Shown: positions 8,269 to 17,383, counted from the stretch's first letter. The stretch: 64,000 nucleotides of DNA from Geothermovivens sp964644845 (GCA_964644845.1 CAZXXS010000116.1:4712-68711), one strand, 5' to 3'. Program-made: numbers and translations. The notes: a model not told the origin generated them from the sequence alone.

Positions 8269-10077
8269 ATGAAGAGTTTCAAAACCTGGCTGAGTGTACT
8301 GACTATTCTTCTGTTTGCGCACGTTGGTGGGTTTCCCCAGGGCACAGCTCCGGCGGGATCGGATGAACCCCTCGTTCACGTGGATGTGAAGCCATCGCTC
8401 AGCGCCGTGCAACCCGGCTCGAGCATGAAAATCGCCGTCATTCTGGACATTCGTAATGGCTGGCACGTGAACGCGCATGAGACGAGTGAGGATTTTCTGC
8501 TGCCGACGGTGGTGGAGTTTACCCCGGTTGACGGTGTCAAATACGGCGAGCCTGTTTACCCCGATCCTGAAACGCAGAAATTCTCGTTCTGGCAGAAGCC
8601 AATCCAGGTGTACACCGGCACGGTCGTTGTTTACAGCGAAGTCAGTGTTCCAAAGGACTTCAGCGCCGACACCCTGGTTGTGAAGGGCGTTGTGCACTAC
8701 CAGGGATGCAACGACCAGATGTGCGCTCCGCCCGACGATGTGCCTTTCGAGCTCGCGGTGCCTGTTGTGAATCTTTCCACCCCTGTCTCGCCGGTGAACG
8801 AAGATCTTTTTGAGGGTGTTGAGCTTTCTGCGGCGACGGGTTCTACGACGCAAGAAAACCAGCTCGCTGCCTTGATCGGTGAGAAAGGGCTTTTCGTCGC
8901 CTTTCTGTTTATCTTCCTGGGTGGACTGGCTCTGAATCTCACACCGTGTGTTTACCCGCTCATTCCGATTACCGTGAGTTATTTTGGAGCACAATCCAGT
9001 TCGAGCACGGGCGAGGCTTTTCTGAAATCGACCGTCTACGTGCTGGGAATGGCGGTGATGTACTCGGTGCTCGGCGTAGTTGCCGCTCTGACCGGTAGTC
9101 TTTTTGGTGCCAGCTTGCAGAACCCGTACGTGCTGATCTTTGTTGCACTCGTGTTCGTGGTGTTGGCTCTCAGCATGTTCGACGTCTACGAGATCAGACT
9201 GCCGGGGTTCTTGGCTTCGGCCGCCTCGGCCACCAAGGGTGGCTATTTCGGTGCTTTTTTCATGGGACTGACGGTGGGCATTGTGGCAGCGCCGTGCATC
9301 GGGCCGTTCATTCTGGCGCTACTCGCGTACGTGGGGGCCACAGGCAATCCGTTCCTCGGTTTCTGGATGTTTTTCGTGCTTGCGCTCGGCCTTGGTTTGC
9401 CTTATCTGATCCTGGGTACCTTCTCGAGCGCCATTTCCAGGCTGCCACAGTCCGGTGCGTGGATGGTGTGGGTCAAGAAGATTTTCGGTTTCATTTTGAT
9501 TGGCATGGCCATTTACTTCCTGAAGCCCTTGATCCCACACGGCCTGTACAAATTTCTCCTTCCAGCTCTGGCGATCATTTCCGGCATCTACCTGGGCTGG
9601 GTCGAACGGTCGCAGTCACCCGGAACAGCCTTCAAAGTGGCCCGCTGGGTGGTCGGCCTTGGAGCCATTGCCCTTGGTTTGTGGCTGGTAAAGCCGAGTC
9701 CGGCAGCGCAGGGAGTGGTTTGGCGGGACTACAGCGATCAGGCTCTGGTTCAGGCAGAGAACGAAGGCAAACCCGTGATCATCGATTTCTCGGCCGATTG
9801 GTGCGTGGCCTGCAAGGAGCTGGAACACGAGACGTTTGTGGACCCGGAAGTTGTGCGGCTCTCGAAACAGTTCGTAACCCTGCGAGCTGATCTCACACAC
9901 TACGGTTCGCCATTGTCGAAAAAGTTACGCGATCGGTTTCAGATCCGGGGTTTACCAACCGTTGTGTTCTTGCGCCCGGATGGCTCGGAAGTTGCGGACC
10001 TGCGGGTGGTCGGTTTCGTGCCGGGCAACGATTTCGCCAATCGAATGAAGACATTGCTCGGCAAGAACGGCGAGTAA
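8269..10077 (+). CDS. dsbD: Protein-disulfide reductase DsbD
   Basis: 602-aa inner-membrane thiol-disulfide interchange protein that passes electrons from cytoplasmic thioredoxin to the periplasm. All three modules are present. A signal peptide and N-terminal immunoglobulin-like domain contain the pair in YQGCNDQMC. A polytopic core (about residues 200-475) has the two membrane cysteines in NLTPCVYP and VAAPCIGPF. A C-terminal thioredoxin domain has the active site WCVACK near residue 512. I chose ATG 8269 because it opens a proper signal peptide and follows AAAGGGA; the frame extends 52 codons further upstream without a better site. A terminator follows. Confidence 0.95.
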   Translation: MKSFKTWLSVLTILLFAHVGGFPQGTAPAGSDEPLVHVDVKPSLSAVQPGSSMKIAVILDIRNGWHVNAHETSEDFLLPTVVEFTPVDGVKYGEPVYPDPETQKFSFWQKPIQVYTGTVVVYSEVSVPKDFSADTLVVKGVVHYQGCNDQMCAPPDDVPFELAVPVVNLSTPVSPVNEDLFEGVELSAATGSTTQENQLAALIGEKGLFVAFLFIFLGGLALNLTPCVYPLIPITVSYFGAQSSSSTGEAFLKSTVYVLGMAVMYSVLGVVAALTGSLFGASLQNPYVLIFVALVFVVLALSMFDVYEIRLPGFLASAASATKGGYFGAFFMGLTVGIVAAPCIGPFILALLAYVGATGNPFLGFWMFFVLALGLGLPYLILGTFSSAISRLPQSGAWMVWVKKIFGFILIGMAIYFLKPLIPHGLYKFLLPALAIISGIYLGWVERSQSPGTAFKVARWVVGLGAIALGLWLVKPSPAAQGVVWRDYSDQALVQAENEGKPVIIDFSADWCVACKELEHETFVDPEVVRLSKQFVTLRADLTHYGSPLSKKLRDRFQIRGLPTVVFLRPDGSEVADLRVVGFVPGNDFANRMKTLLGKNGE

Positions 10078-10100
10078 TTTCAGGTCGGGAGTTCTTTTCC

Positions 10101-10134
10101 AACCCCGCTGCGGTGCCCCGTGGCGGGGTTTTCG
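10101..10134 (+). terminator. Rho-independent terminator after dsbD
   Basis: AACCCCGC (10101-10108) pairs with GCGGGGTT (10123-10130) around a 14-nt loop, followed by a T-rich tract. Confidence 0.8.
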
Positions 10135-10137
10135 TTT

Positions 10138-10574
10138 CTTCGGTGAAAGCGTTCCGGTAAGAATGGGGGAGTTTGTCCTGGGGCGGCACGAAATGTGATG
10201 TAACAGCGCTCTCTGTTCTCGTCGTCCGGATTCCTGGACAAGCTGAATCCCCACGCGCGACGAAAAAAGGCTCTCCCGGCTCAACGTGAAAACAAGGCGC
10301 GTTCTCGCCATCCGTGTCTCCTCAGAGTTGTTTGGGTAAACGCGCTTGTGTTCGACAGGGACCGGTCGTTTGACCTCGGCAGCAAGGTCGGGCGGTTCGA
10401 CGGCGGCGCGGGCGACTCGGGGAGGAAAACCCCTTCGGGGCGCGCAATGAGCGCGTCCTCAGGCGCACGTGCGTCGCTGCTTTTTGGCCCGGCAGAGGTG
10501 CTTTGGGGCTCGGTTAAGGATCGATTCTCTGTCTTCGGGAGCTTTGGTGTGGATTCTGTTGTGCGCAGAACCGT
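10138..10574. other. 437-bp region without a recognised gene
   Basis: Contains short hairpin-forming stretches near 10429-10456, CCCC-TTC-GGGG and GCGC-AATGA-GCGC back to back, within a G+C-rich block. I recognise no known riboswitch or structural RNA. Open frames here have no family resemblance. Confidence 0.4.
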
Positions 10575-10605
10575 TTGGCTTTAAACCTTGTAGTTTGTAC
10601 ATTTG
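10575..10605 (+). promoter_or_regulatory. Predicted promoter of the diacylglycerol-kinase-like gene
   Basis: TTGGCT (10575-10580), a 17-bp spacer, and TACATTTG (10598-10605), an exact match to the Bacteroidota -7 form TAnnTTTG. It lies 92 bp before the proposed start. Confidence 0.6.
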
Positions 10606-10696
10606 GAACAGTTTCAGACCCAGGTCCCTGACGAGTGACGGTCAAATCTCCGGTACCGTGGATCTTCGTGTTGTGCGTGTAAGCGAGGAAGAGAAT

Positions 10697-11674
10697 TTGC
10701 AGAATCCAGACAGCCCCCGCATCGAAAAGCGTGCCTTCCACAAGGTTCGTTTCGTCGTTAACCCACGATCCGGCTTGCTTCAGTGGAAGAAACCCATTCT
10801 CAAGATCATCAACGATTTCGTGGCAGAAAGGGGGATGGACTGGGATATCATTCTAACCACGGGGCCAGGGCATGGCAAGGAACTGGCGCAAGAGGCGCGG
10901 GAAGATGGGTATGACCTGGTCGTGGCAGTGGGGGGTGATGGGACGGTCAACGAATGCGGATCGGCACTGATTGGTTCGGAGACGTGTCTCGGCATCATTC
11001 CAATGGGCTCGGGAAACGGGCTTGCGCGAGGGCTTCACATTCCGATGGGCATCCGGAAACCCTTGGGGCTTCTGGACAGTGGGGTGGTGCGCAAAATCGA
11101 CGCCGGGAAGATCGACCGCGCCTACTTTTTTGTCACTGCCGGGATTGGTTTTGACGCGGAGCTCGGCGACGAATTCAATCGCAGTAAGGTCCGGGGCCCC
11201 GTACCCTATTTTTTCTTGGGCGTCAAGCGTTTCTTCGTGTACGAGCCGCAGCGGGTGATTCTTCATCTGCCGGATGGCGATGTCGAGCGTAAGGTGCTGC
11301 TGGTTACTGTAGCCAACATGAAACAGTACGGTGCCGGCGCCATCATCGCCCCAAAAGCGCGCCCGGATGATGGGATGTTCGACATTTGTGTAATTCGCGA
11401 GCTTGGGATTGTGCCTGCCGTGGTCTACCTGCCGCGTCTTTTCACGGGAAGCATCGACAAAGCACCGTTTGTGGAGCTGTACCGGGCCAGTTCCCTGGTG
11501 ATTGAGCGCGAACGCGAAGGCGTGTTCCACTGCGACGGCGAAGCCTTCCACGGGGGCAGGCGGCTGGAAGTGGACATCCTGCCGAACTCGCTCAACGTGC
11601 TGGTTTCACCCGAATCTCTCTGGCTGGAGCGGTCGGCGGGCTACGTTGATGCCGAAGTTTCGGTGCCGCAATGA
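10697..11674 (+). CDS. Diacylglycerol/lipid kinase family protein (YegS-like)
   Basis: 325-aa cytoplasmic lipid kinase of the DAGK/YegS/LCB5 family, which phosphorylates diacylglycerol or a related lipid with ATP. The N-terminal domain shows VNPRSG, the nucleotide-binding VAVGGDGTVNE near residues 75-85, and IPMGSGNGLAR. The C-terminal beta-sandwich includes FDICVIRELG and FHCDGE. The frame is open further upstream. TTG 10697 is chosen because it follows GAGGAAGAG and gives a length close to the family norm, but it is a non-ATG start and uncertain. The stop overlaps the next start by 4 nt. Confidence 0.88.
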   Translation: MQNPDSPRIEKRAFHKVRFVVNPRSGLLQWKKPILKIINDFVAERGMDWDIILTTGPGHGKELAQEAREDGYDLVVAVGGDGTVNECGSALIGSETCLGIIPMGSGNGLARGLHIPMGIRKPLGLLDSGVVRKIDAGKIDRAYFFVTAGIGFDAELGDEFNRSKVRGPVPYFFLGVKRFFVYEPQRVILHLPDGDVERKVLLVTVANMKQYGAGAIIAPKARPDDGMFDICVIRELGIVPAVVYLPRLFTGSIDKAPFVELYRASSLVIEREREGVFHCDGEAFHGGRRLEVDILPNSLNVLVSPESLWLERSAGYVDAEVSVPQ

Positions 11675-12372
11675 CATCCAGGGTTACTGCGGAGTACCCG
11701 TACGTCTTTCCGCCAGTACGCTTTTTTCAAAAAGCTTTGCTGGCGGACCATTTTCTTCTGGCAGACACTTTCCGGCTCCCAAAACGGGAAAAGATTAACC
11801 GCTACCGAGTACTCGGGTTTGTAGGTTGCGTTGGGCTGGTTGTGCCGTTGCAACGCGGCAGGCGGGGTAGCTCAATTTCGGAAGTGGAAGTAGCGGCCGG
11901 AGAAGACAACTGGCGAACCAAACACTGGCGAAGCCTCTCGAACATGTACAGCGCGGCACCGTTTTTCGAGTACTACGCGGATGAACTCCAGGAGTTGCTG
12001 AGTTGGCAGGGACGTTCGTTCTTGGAGTTCGCTGTCCGCACGATCCGCTGGTGTTCGGAGAAGCTCAGTCTCGCGACCGATTTTCGGCTTCTCTCGGAGC
12101 TTTCTCATGAGCTTTTTGGCGACACCGCACTGCTTGACGCAGCGAAAAAGCTGGGTGCGGAAACGTACGTCATGCTTGCAGAAGACAAAGATGTTCGAAA
12201 CGTTTCGCGTTTTCGTACGGCTGGTGTGGACGTGAAATGGGTTTCCGTTGGGCCTGTGACCTACCACCAGCTGTCGCCGGTGACCTGTCCTGGTGTGTCG
12301 ATTCTGGATCTGCTGGTTAACGAAGGCCCCGAAGCACGGCAGAAGTTGCTCGAGAGTGTGGAGCAGGACTGA
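11671..12372 (+). CDS. WbqC-like family protein
   Basis: 233-aa protein resembling the WbqC family, found in O-antigen and nucleotide-sugar loci with no settled activity. The evidence is the N-terminal pattern EYPYVFPPVRFFQKALLADH with KREKINRYRV, and the later KHWRSLSNMYSAAPFFEYY. The start ATG overlaps the stop of the lipid kinase gene (ATGA), so the two are probably translationally coupled. A link to lipid or surface-glycan metabolism is inference. There is no signal peptide or membrane segment. Confidence 0.78.
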   Translation: MTSRVTAEYPYVFPPVRFFQKALLADHFLLADTFRLPKREKINRYRVLGFVGCVGLVVPLQRGRRGSSISEVEVAAGEDNWRTKHWRSLSNMYSAAPFFEYYADELQELLSWQGRSFLEFAVRTIRWCSEKLSLATDFRLLSELSHELFGDTALLDAAKKLGAETYVMLAEDKDVRNVSRFRTAGVDVKWVSVGPVTYHQLSPVTCPGVSILDLLVNEGPEARQKLLESVEQD

Positions 12373-12514
12373 TCGGGACGTCGTGGGTGGGTGCACTGAG
12401 CGGCGATTTGTGAACGCTGTCGGTTGAATGTGGGGAACGTTTCGCAGTGTAGGCCGGAGATCGGCTCTGTTTCGACCGAATGTTTGGCGGTGTAGGGGAA
12501 AAGGGAGGCACAAA

Positions 12515-13774
12515 ATGGCTGACGAGAAGATCTGGAAAGCGCTTGTGGACAAGATTGCGTCTTACCGCGACGACATGATCGAAATGCAGAAAACCTTGAC
12601 GGCACTCCCTGCTCTCGGGCCGGAAAACGGTGGAGAAGGTGAGGTCAAAAAGGCGGAGGCGTTGAAGAAATACCTGTCGGAACTGCCGGTCGACGAGATC
12701 GAGGAAATCAACGCGCCGGATGACCGGGTACCGGCGGGTTACCGGCCGAACATTGTGGCGAGGATCCACGGCAAGAGCCACGAACGCACAATCTGGGTGA
12801 TGTCGCACATGGACATCGTGCCTCCAGGTGACCTGAGCCAGTGGAAAGGCGATCCTTACAAAGCGTGGGTGGAGGACGGCAAGATCTACGGGCGCGGTGT
12901 CGAAGACAACCAGCAGGGCATCGTGGCGTCGTTTTTTGCAGCCAAGGCGCTGCGGGATCTGGGAGTGCCGCCGAACTTCGACGTCGGTCTTGTGCTGGTG
13001 GCTGACGAGGAGACAGGCAGTGAAAAGGGACTGCAGTACGTGCTGCAGGAACGGAAGGATCTTTTTCGGCCGCAAGACCTGATCATCGTGCCAGACGCTG
13101 GTGATCCCGAAGGTACGATGATCGAGGTTGCGGAGAAAAGCATTCTGTGGATTCGTTTCCACACCGTTGGAAAGCAGTGCCACGCCTCTACGCCAGAAGA
13201 AGGGGTGAATGCCTTCAAGGCAGCCTGCCATTTGGCCGTTAAGCTCGACAAGCTCTACAAGATTTTTGGCGAGAAGGACGCCGTGTTTGCCCCGCCGATT
13301 TCCACATTCGAGCCTACGAAAAAGGAGGCGAACGTTCCCAACGTGAACACAATTCCGGGCGAGGACGTGTTCTACTTTGATTGTCGGATCCTGCCCAAAT
13401 ACTCGCTCGAAGAAGTGGAAGCGAAAATCGGTGAGTTTATTCGCGAAACGGAGCAGCAGTTTGGCGTCCAAATCTCAACGTCCTCACCGCAGCGAATGCA
13501 GGCTGCCCCGCCGACCCCGGACGATGCGCCGGTGGTTTTGGCTCTGAAGAATGCTGTCCGTGATCTGCGAAACAAAGAAGCGAAGCCGATGGGCATTGGC
13601 GGCGGCACTGTCGCGGCGTTTTTCCGTGCAGCTGGTTTGCCCGCAGCAGTTTGGGCGACCCTGGACGAAATGGCGCATCAGCCCAACGAGTACTGTGTGC
13701 TGGACTACTGCATCGCTGACGCGCAGGTTTTCGCCCACATCTTTGTGCAAGACGAGGACGACTTTACGGCCTAA
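12515..13774 (+). CDS. M20 family metallo-peptidase/deacylase
   Basis: 419-aa di-zinc hydrolase of the M20 (DapE/ArgE/CPG2) family, cleaving an N-acyl or peptide bond. Metal-binding positions are visible: SHMDIVPPGD, GRGVEDNQQG, DEETGSEKG with the general-base Glu, a PDAGDPEG Asp, and the C-terminal His in DEMAHQPNEY. The dimerisation domain is roughly residues 200-310. ATG 12515 follows AGGGAGG at good spacing; the frame runs further upstream. The exact substrate cannot be assigned. Its neighbours give no biosynthetic context for DapE or ArgE. Confidence 0.88.
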   Translation: MADEKIWKALVDKIASYRDDMIEMQKTLTALPALGPENGGEGEVKKAEALKKYLSELPVDEIEEINAPDDRVPAGYRPNIVARIHGKSHERTIWVMSHMDIVPPGDLSQWKGDPYKAWVEDGKIYGRGVEDNQQGIVASFFAAKALRDLGVPPNFDVGLVLVADEETGSEKGLQYVLQERKDLFRPQDLIIVPDAGDPEGTMIEVAEKSILWIRFHTVGKQCHASTPEEGVNAFKAACHLAVKLDKLYKIFGEKDAVFAPPISTFEPTKKEANVPNVNTIPGEDVFYFDCRILPKYSLEEVEAKIGEFIRETEQQFGVQISTSSPQRMQAAPPTPDDAPVVLALKNAVRDLRNKEAKPMGIGGGTVAAFFRAAGLPAAVWATLDEMAHQPNEYCVLDYCIADAQVFAHIFVQDEDDFTA

Positions 13775-14003
13775 GCCGGTTGCGCGAATTTTCGTACCGG
13801 TGGCGATTTGTTTTTGGGGCGATCAACCTTGGGCTGGGCTCCCGGGTTTGCGTGCGTCCCTGGTCGAAAAACGTGGTGGTCTTCCCTCATCCGGGTGGAA
13901 CAGCCGGCATTAGGTATCTCCGGGCCGAGAGTTCACGCTGTACAGTTTCACGCATTTGGCAGATGTCAGGACTGCCTGAACGGGGACAAGGTGGAGGACG
14001 AGA

Positions 14004-14864
14004 ATGGCTGAAGTCAAAGCCCGTGTCGGTGTGATCGGTGGCAGTGGGGTGTACGAAATCGAGTCGCTTGAGGACGTCGAAGAGCTGAGGATCACAACAC
14101 CTTTTGGTGACCCTTCAGACGTCATCGTCGTAGGAACGCTGAACGGTGTGCGCGCGGCGTTTTTGCCGCGGCACGGCAGGGGACACCGCATCTTACCGAC
14201 AGAGGTAAACTCCCGTGCCAACATCTACGCGCTCAAGAGTCTCGGGGTCGAACGGATTGTTTCCATCAGCGCTTGTGGTAGCTTGCACGAAGACATCGGG
14301 CCCCGGGATGTGGTTGTACCGGACCAGCTGATTGATTTCACCAAGAAACGGGAGTACACGTTCTTCGGTGACGGCATGGTTGGTCACATCAGTTTTGCGG
14401 AACCGTTTTGTCCGGTGCTGAGCGAGCTTGTTGCCAGAGCTGTTGAGAAAGTGGGCGGCAAGGTCCACCGTGGCGGCACCTTCATGGTGATCGAAGGGCC
14501 GCGATTCTCGACGAAGGCGGAATCGGCCGTGTACCGGCAGTGGGGTGCGCACATCATCGGCATGACGGCGAGCCCCGAGGCACAGCTTGCGCGCGAGGCT
14601 GGTATCTGCTACGCTGCCATGGCCCACGTGACCGACTACGACGTGTGGCACGAATCCGAAGAGCCAGTGAGCGTTGAGATGCTGCTGGAGAACCTTCGTG
14701 CGAACGCAGACTTGACAAAACGCGCCCTGGCGGAACTTCTGCCGATGATCCCGGGGGCGCGAAACGACTGCGAATGCGCCCGGGCCACGGAATTTGCTGT
14801 GATCACCGACCCGAAGCGTATTCCCGAGGAAACCAAGCGGCGCTTGGCGCTGATCTTGAAGTGA
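14004..14864 (+). CDS. mtnP: S-methyl-5'-thioadenosine phosphorylase
   Basis: 286-aa enzyme of the purine nucleoside phosphorylase-like MTAP family. It splits methylthioadenosine, a by-product of polyamine and SAM chemistry, into adenine and methylthioribose-1-phosphate. Motifs include GVIGGSGVYEIE, the phosphate-site RHGRGHRILPTEVNSRANIY, and TDYDVW for adenine recognition. The Asp pair in that last motif favours adenine over hypoxanthine. GTGGAGGACGAGA before the ATG provides the ribosome binding site. The ogt-nudix pair follows 12 bp later. Confidence 0.92.
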   Translation: MAEVKARVGVIGGSGVYEIESLEDVEELRITTPFGDPSDVIVVGTLNGVRAAFLPRHGRGHRILPTEVNSRANIYALKSLGVERIVSISACGSLHEDIGPRDVVVPDQLIDFTKKREYTFFGDGMVGHISFAEPFCPVLSELVARAVEKVGGKVHRGGTFMVIEGPRFSTKAESAVYRQWGAHIIGMTASPEAQLAREAGICYAAMAHVTDYDVWHESEEPVSVEMLLENLRANADLTKRALAELLPMIPGARNDCECARATEFAVITDPKRIPEETKRRLALILK

Positions 14865-14876
14865 GGTTAAGCCCCC

Positions 14877-15377
14877 GTGCTGCGCTACGCAGTGGTGGAA
14901 GCGCCGTTTTCGGCGTTGCTTTTGCTCGCGAGCCAGGCCGGTCTGAAGCGTGTGGTTTTCCTGAAGGGACAACACCCGGAAGAGTGGCTGGCCGAACACA
15001 TTGCCGATGAAGCCGCTCCTGGTTTGCCCGAAGCCGTTGGCGAGATTGTGCCTCGTCTGCAGGCTTACCTTGGCGGTGTTTCGGAGACATTCGAGGGCAT
15101 TCCGCTGGATCTCAGCGGGGCGACACCGTTTCAGCATCGCGTTTGGGACACGCTCAGAAAAGTGCCGTACGGTTCTGTGGTAACGTACGCCGAACTGGCG
15201 TGGAGAATCGGCAACCCGAGGGCGGCGCGGGCAGTAGGGAACGCGGTGGGGGCAAATCGCTTGCCGATTGTGATTCCGTGCCATCGTGTAGTGGCTTCGA
15301 GAGGGATCGGTGGATTCGGTGACGCTGGGGTGGCCATCAAGAGGGCCCTTCTGCAGTTGGAAGGAGTGACGCTTTGA
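14877..15377 (+). CDS. ogt: Methylated-DNA--protein-cysteine methyltransferase
   Basis: 166-aa suicide repair protein that moves alkyl groups from O6-alkylguanine in DNA to its own cysteine. The C-terminal domain contains the active-site PCHRVV and TPFQHRVWDTLRKVPYGSV with its helix-turn-helix region. The short N-terminal domain lacks Ada zinc-binding cysteines, so this is the Ogt/MGMT form. GTG 14877 is taken as start, just downstream of GAGGTTAAG. The stop overlaps the Nudix gene start by 4 nt. Confidence 0.92.
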   Translation: MLRYAVVEAPFSALLLLASQAGLKRVVFLKGQHPEEWLAEHIADEAAPGLPEAVGEIVPRLQAYLGGVSETFEGIPLDLSGATPFQHRVWDTLRKVPYGSVVTYAELAWRIGNPRAARAVGNAVGANRLPIVIPCHRVVASRGIGGFGDAGVAIKRALLQLEGVTL

Positions 15378-16132
15378 TGATTTCCGGGTCGGGTCGGTTT
15401 GCGCCACTCGTGCTTGGTCCCCGGGAATTGAGCCGTATTCTGGTTTCGTTTTCCGAGGGGCGAGCTGCCCTCTCGGATGCACTGGTCCGGGAAATTGCGG
15501 ACTTGTGGCAGCGGGAAGCGGGAGCTGGAAAACGCGGGCTTTTTGATGGCAGGCTTGCGGGGCTTGCTGGTTGGTACGACGACGGCCAAGTGCTTCGGCT
15601 GGAACTTGTGCCGGTTCGTTACCGTGAGCTTTGGTACGTGCATGTGCTCGCGGGCACGAAACCGGTACCGCCTCCGGCGGTGATACCCAGAGCGCTTGGC
15701 GTCAGTGCTGTGGTGATGCGTGGCGAAGAGATTGTGCTCATGTTGCGTACCCGCTCGGTAGGCGAGTGGCCTGAGAAACTGGATGTTTTTGGCGGACACA
15801 TCGACTGGCCACCCAAGGGAATGCCGGTTAGGCCTGAAGAGGCAGCCCTGGCGGAGCTCCGAGAAGAGCTGGGTGATGCAGGGCGTGAGGCGGCTCTGGA
15901 GTGCTGCGTTGGTTTGGCGGAGGTCGTGCGCACCCGGAAGCCCGAAATCGTTTTCTTGGCTCGGCTCTCCCCGGACGTGCCGCTTTCGCTTGAACAAACA
16001 AACGACGAGGTTGAGCGGCTTACCCGGGTGCCGGTGACGGATCTTGGCACGTTTTTGGAAAAACGGTGGGAAGAACTGACACCGTCCGCAGAAGCGAGCC
16101 TGTGGCTCTTTGCTGCGTCGCTGAATCGGTAA
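15374..16132 (+). CDS. Nudix hydrolase domain protein
   Basis: 252-aa protein with an N-terminal region of about 110 residues of unknown role and a C-terminal Nudix domain. The Nudix box runs through GGHIDWPPKGMPVRPEEAAL and AELREELGD. The metal-binding Glu cluster (REEL) is present, while the first Arg of the REUxEExGU consensus is Ala. Such enzymes hydrolyse nucleoside diphosphate derivatives or related compounds. Coupling to ogt through an ATGA overlap hints at nucleotide or DNA damage sanitation, which is inference. Confidence 0.82.
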   Translation: MMISGSGRFAPLVLGPRELSRILVSFSEGRAALSDALVREIADLWQREAGAGKRGLFDGRLAGLAGWYDDGQVLRLELVPVRYRELWYVHVLAGTKPVPPPAVIPRALGVSAVVMRGEEIVLMLRTRSVGEWPEKLDVFGGHIDWPPKGMPVRPEEAALAELREELGDAGREAALECCVGLAEVVRTRKPEIVFLARLSPDVPLSLEQTNDEVERLTRVPVTDLGTFLEKRWEELTPSAEASLWLFAASLNR

Positions 16133-16360
16133 GGGAGGGCCGCAGGTTCTGCCCGACGGGTCAGCAGGAACCAGATTGGTCGCTTGGGACCGGCAGCAGA
16201 CGCTTTGGTTACGACGAAGGGCCAGAAGCAGGATTCGGTGGACGGTGTTTTTTCCGGAAGGGCGACGGCCGAAAATTGCGACCAAGATGTGGTGACGCGT
16301 GCCGCTGGGGTTCGCCGTTGTCTAACGGTCTGAGTGTAGTGTCCGAAGCTGGAGGTAGGG

Positions 16361-17083
16361 TTGCGAACGGACTGGTCACGCCAACTCCGGGCCTTGTTGC
16401 TGGACGTCCACCTGACGCTTGTGGACGACAGTCATTTTCCCCACCACGAACTCCCCCGATTGTTGCAGTCCGAGGGCGTACAGATCCCCGAAAACGAACT
16501 GGAACGTGCCTACGCGAAGGCAAGTGAACAGGTCTTCGATTGGCCCAACTTGCCACCGGACACGAAGATTCGCGATCTCCACCGCCTGCGGCTACGGCGT
16601 CTCTACGACCTTTTGAACTTGGACCGGGACCCGGAACGGGACCTGGACGTTTTGTATCAGCGTATGCGCCGCTGCCAGCTGTACCGCGACGCCGTGGAAG
16701 TTTTACCTGCCTTGCGCTCGCGGTACCGGTTGGCCGTGGTCTCGAACGCTGACGTGGACGACCCCCTGCTGGAGGCCCTGCGTCCTGTACGGCGCTTCTT
16801 TGATGTGGTTGTCGTCTCCGGCGAAATTGGCGAGCTGAAGCCGTCGTCGCGGATTTTTGAAGTGGCGTGCGAGAAGCTGGCGGTCAAACCGGAGGAGGCG
16901 GCAGTGGTTGGCGATTCGCCGACCAGTGACGTACTCGGTGCGCGGAGGGCAGGGTTGTGGGCGATTTGGCTTAACCGTAAGGGCAAAACCTGGCCAACGA
17001 AAATCCCGAAGCCTGATGCGGTTGTTCGAGATTTTTACGAGTTGCGGGACTTGCTACGGGGTGACGGGGTAACAGCAAGGTGA
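16361..17083 (+). CDS. HAD superfamily hydrolase with altered catalytic motif
   Basis: 240-aa haloacid-dehalogenase-like protein. Motif I reads LLLDVHLTLVDD (about residues 12-23): the nucleophilic Asp is present, but the usual second Asp of DxD is His. Motif II is VVSNAD, motif III is the Lys in GELKPSS, and motif IV is VVGDSPTSDV. A helical cap lies at about residues 25-105. Loss of the second Asp is seen in non-phosphatase HAD enzymes, so a simple phosphatase call would be unsafe. The TTG start has GGAGG (16351-16355) 5 nt upstream. Confidence 0.85.
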   Translation: MRTDWSRQLRALLLDVHLTLVDDSHFPHHELPRLLQSEGVQIPENELERAYAKASEQVFDWPNLPPDTKIRDLHRLRLRRLYDLLNLDRDPERDLDVLYQRMRRCQLYRDAVEVLPALRSRYRLAVVSNADVDDPLLEALRPVRRFFDVVVVSGEIGELKPSSRIFEVACEKLAVKPEEAAVVGDSPTSDVLGARRAGLWAIWLNRKGKTWPTKIPKPDAVVRDFYELRDLLRGDGVTAR

Positions 17084-17090
17084 AAAAATA

Positions 17091-17118
17091 TTGACTTTTA
17101 GGCTGAGTTTTCTAAATT
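17091..17118 (+). promoter_or_regulatory. Predicted promoter before the 172-aa acidic protein gene
   Basis: TTGACT (17091-17096), a 16-bp spacer, then TAAATT (17113-17118) followed by AGGCG. It starts 8 bp after the HAD stop codon and implies a leader of about 260 nt. Confidence 0.65.
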
Positions 17119-17240
17119 AGGCGCAACTTTGAAGGATTTGGACAGGAAGGTGACCTGCATTGCCTGCCGGCGGAGCTGGCGTTACGTGTGAGAAATCGCC
17201 GGGCGGGTTTCGGGGCGGCTGTCGGTGCCTTGTTTTGTAA

Positions 17241-17371
17241 CCCGCTAAGTTGAGATTTGCCGTTTCCCCCTCTCGACGGGGTAGAATGAAGCAGCTGGTT
17301 TTTGCAGTTCAGACGTCGCCGTGTAGGGGGTTGTAAAGGGCGTTGAAACACGGTGTCGTTCACTTAGCGGG
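17241..17371 (+). promoter_or_regulatory. Candidate structured leader (riboswitch-like)
   Basis: CCCGCTAAGT (17241-17250) is a perfect complement of ACTTAGCGGG (17362-17371), and the 3' arm ends directly beside the AGGGA ribosome binding site (17373-17377). Nested inside are CCCCCT (17266-17271) and AGGGGG (17325-17330). The arrangement suggests a multi-branched 5' UTR controlling translation. It matches no riboswitch class I know. The function is inferred. Confidence 0.45.
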
Positions 17372-17383
17372 AAGGGACACGTG

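Noticed and set aside
12317..13471. 384-codon open frame on the minus strand
   Set aside because: Antisense to the M20 peptidase gene; no motifs.
14193..15482. 429-codon open frame on the minus strand
   Set aside because: Antisense to mtnP and ogt, which carry clear active-site motifs; no family resemblance of its own.
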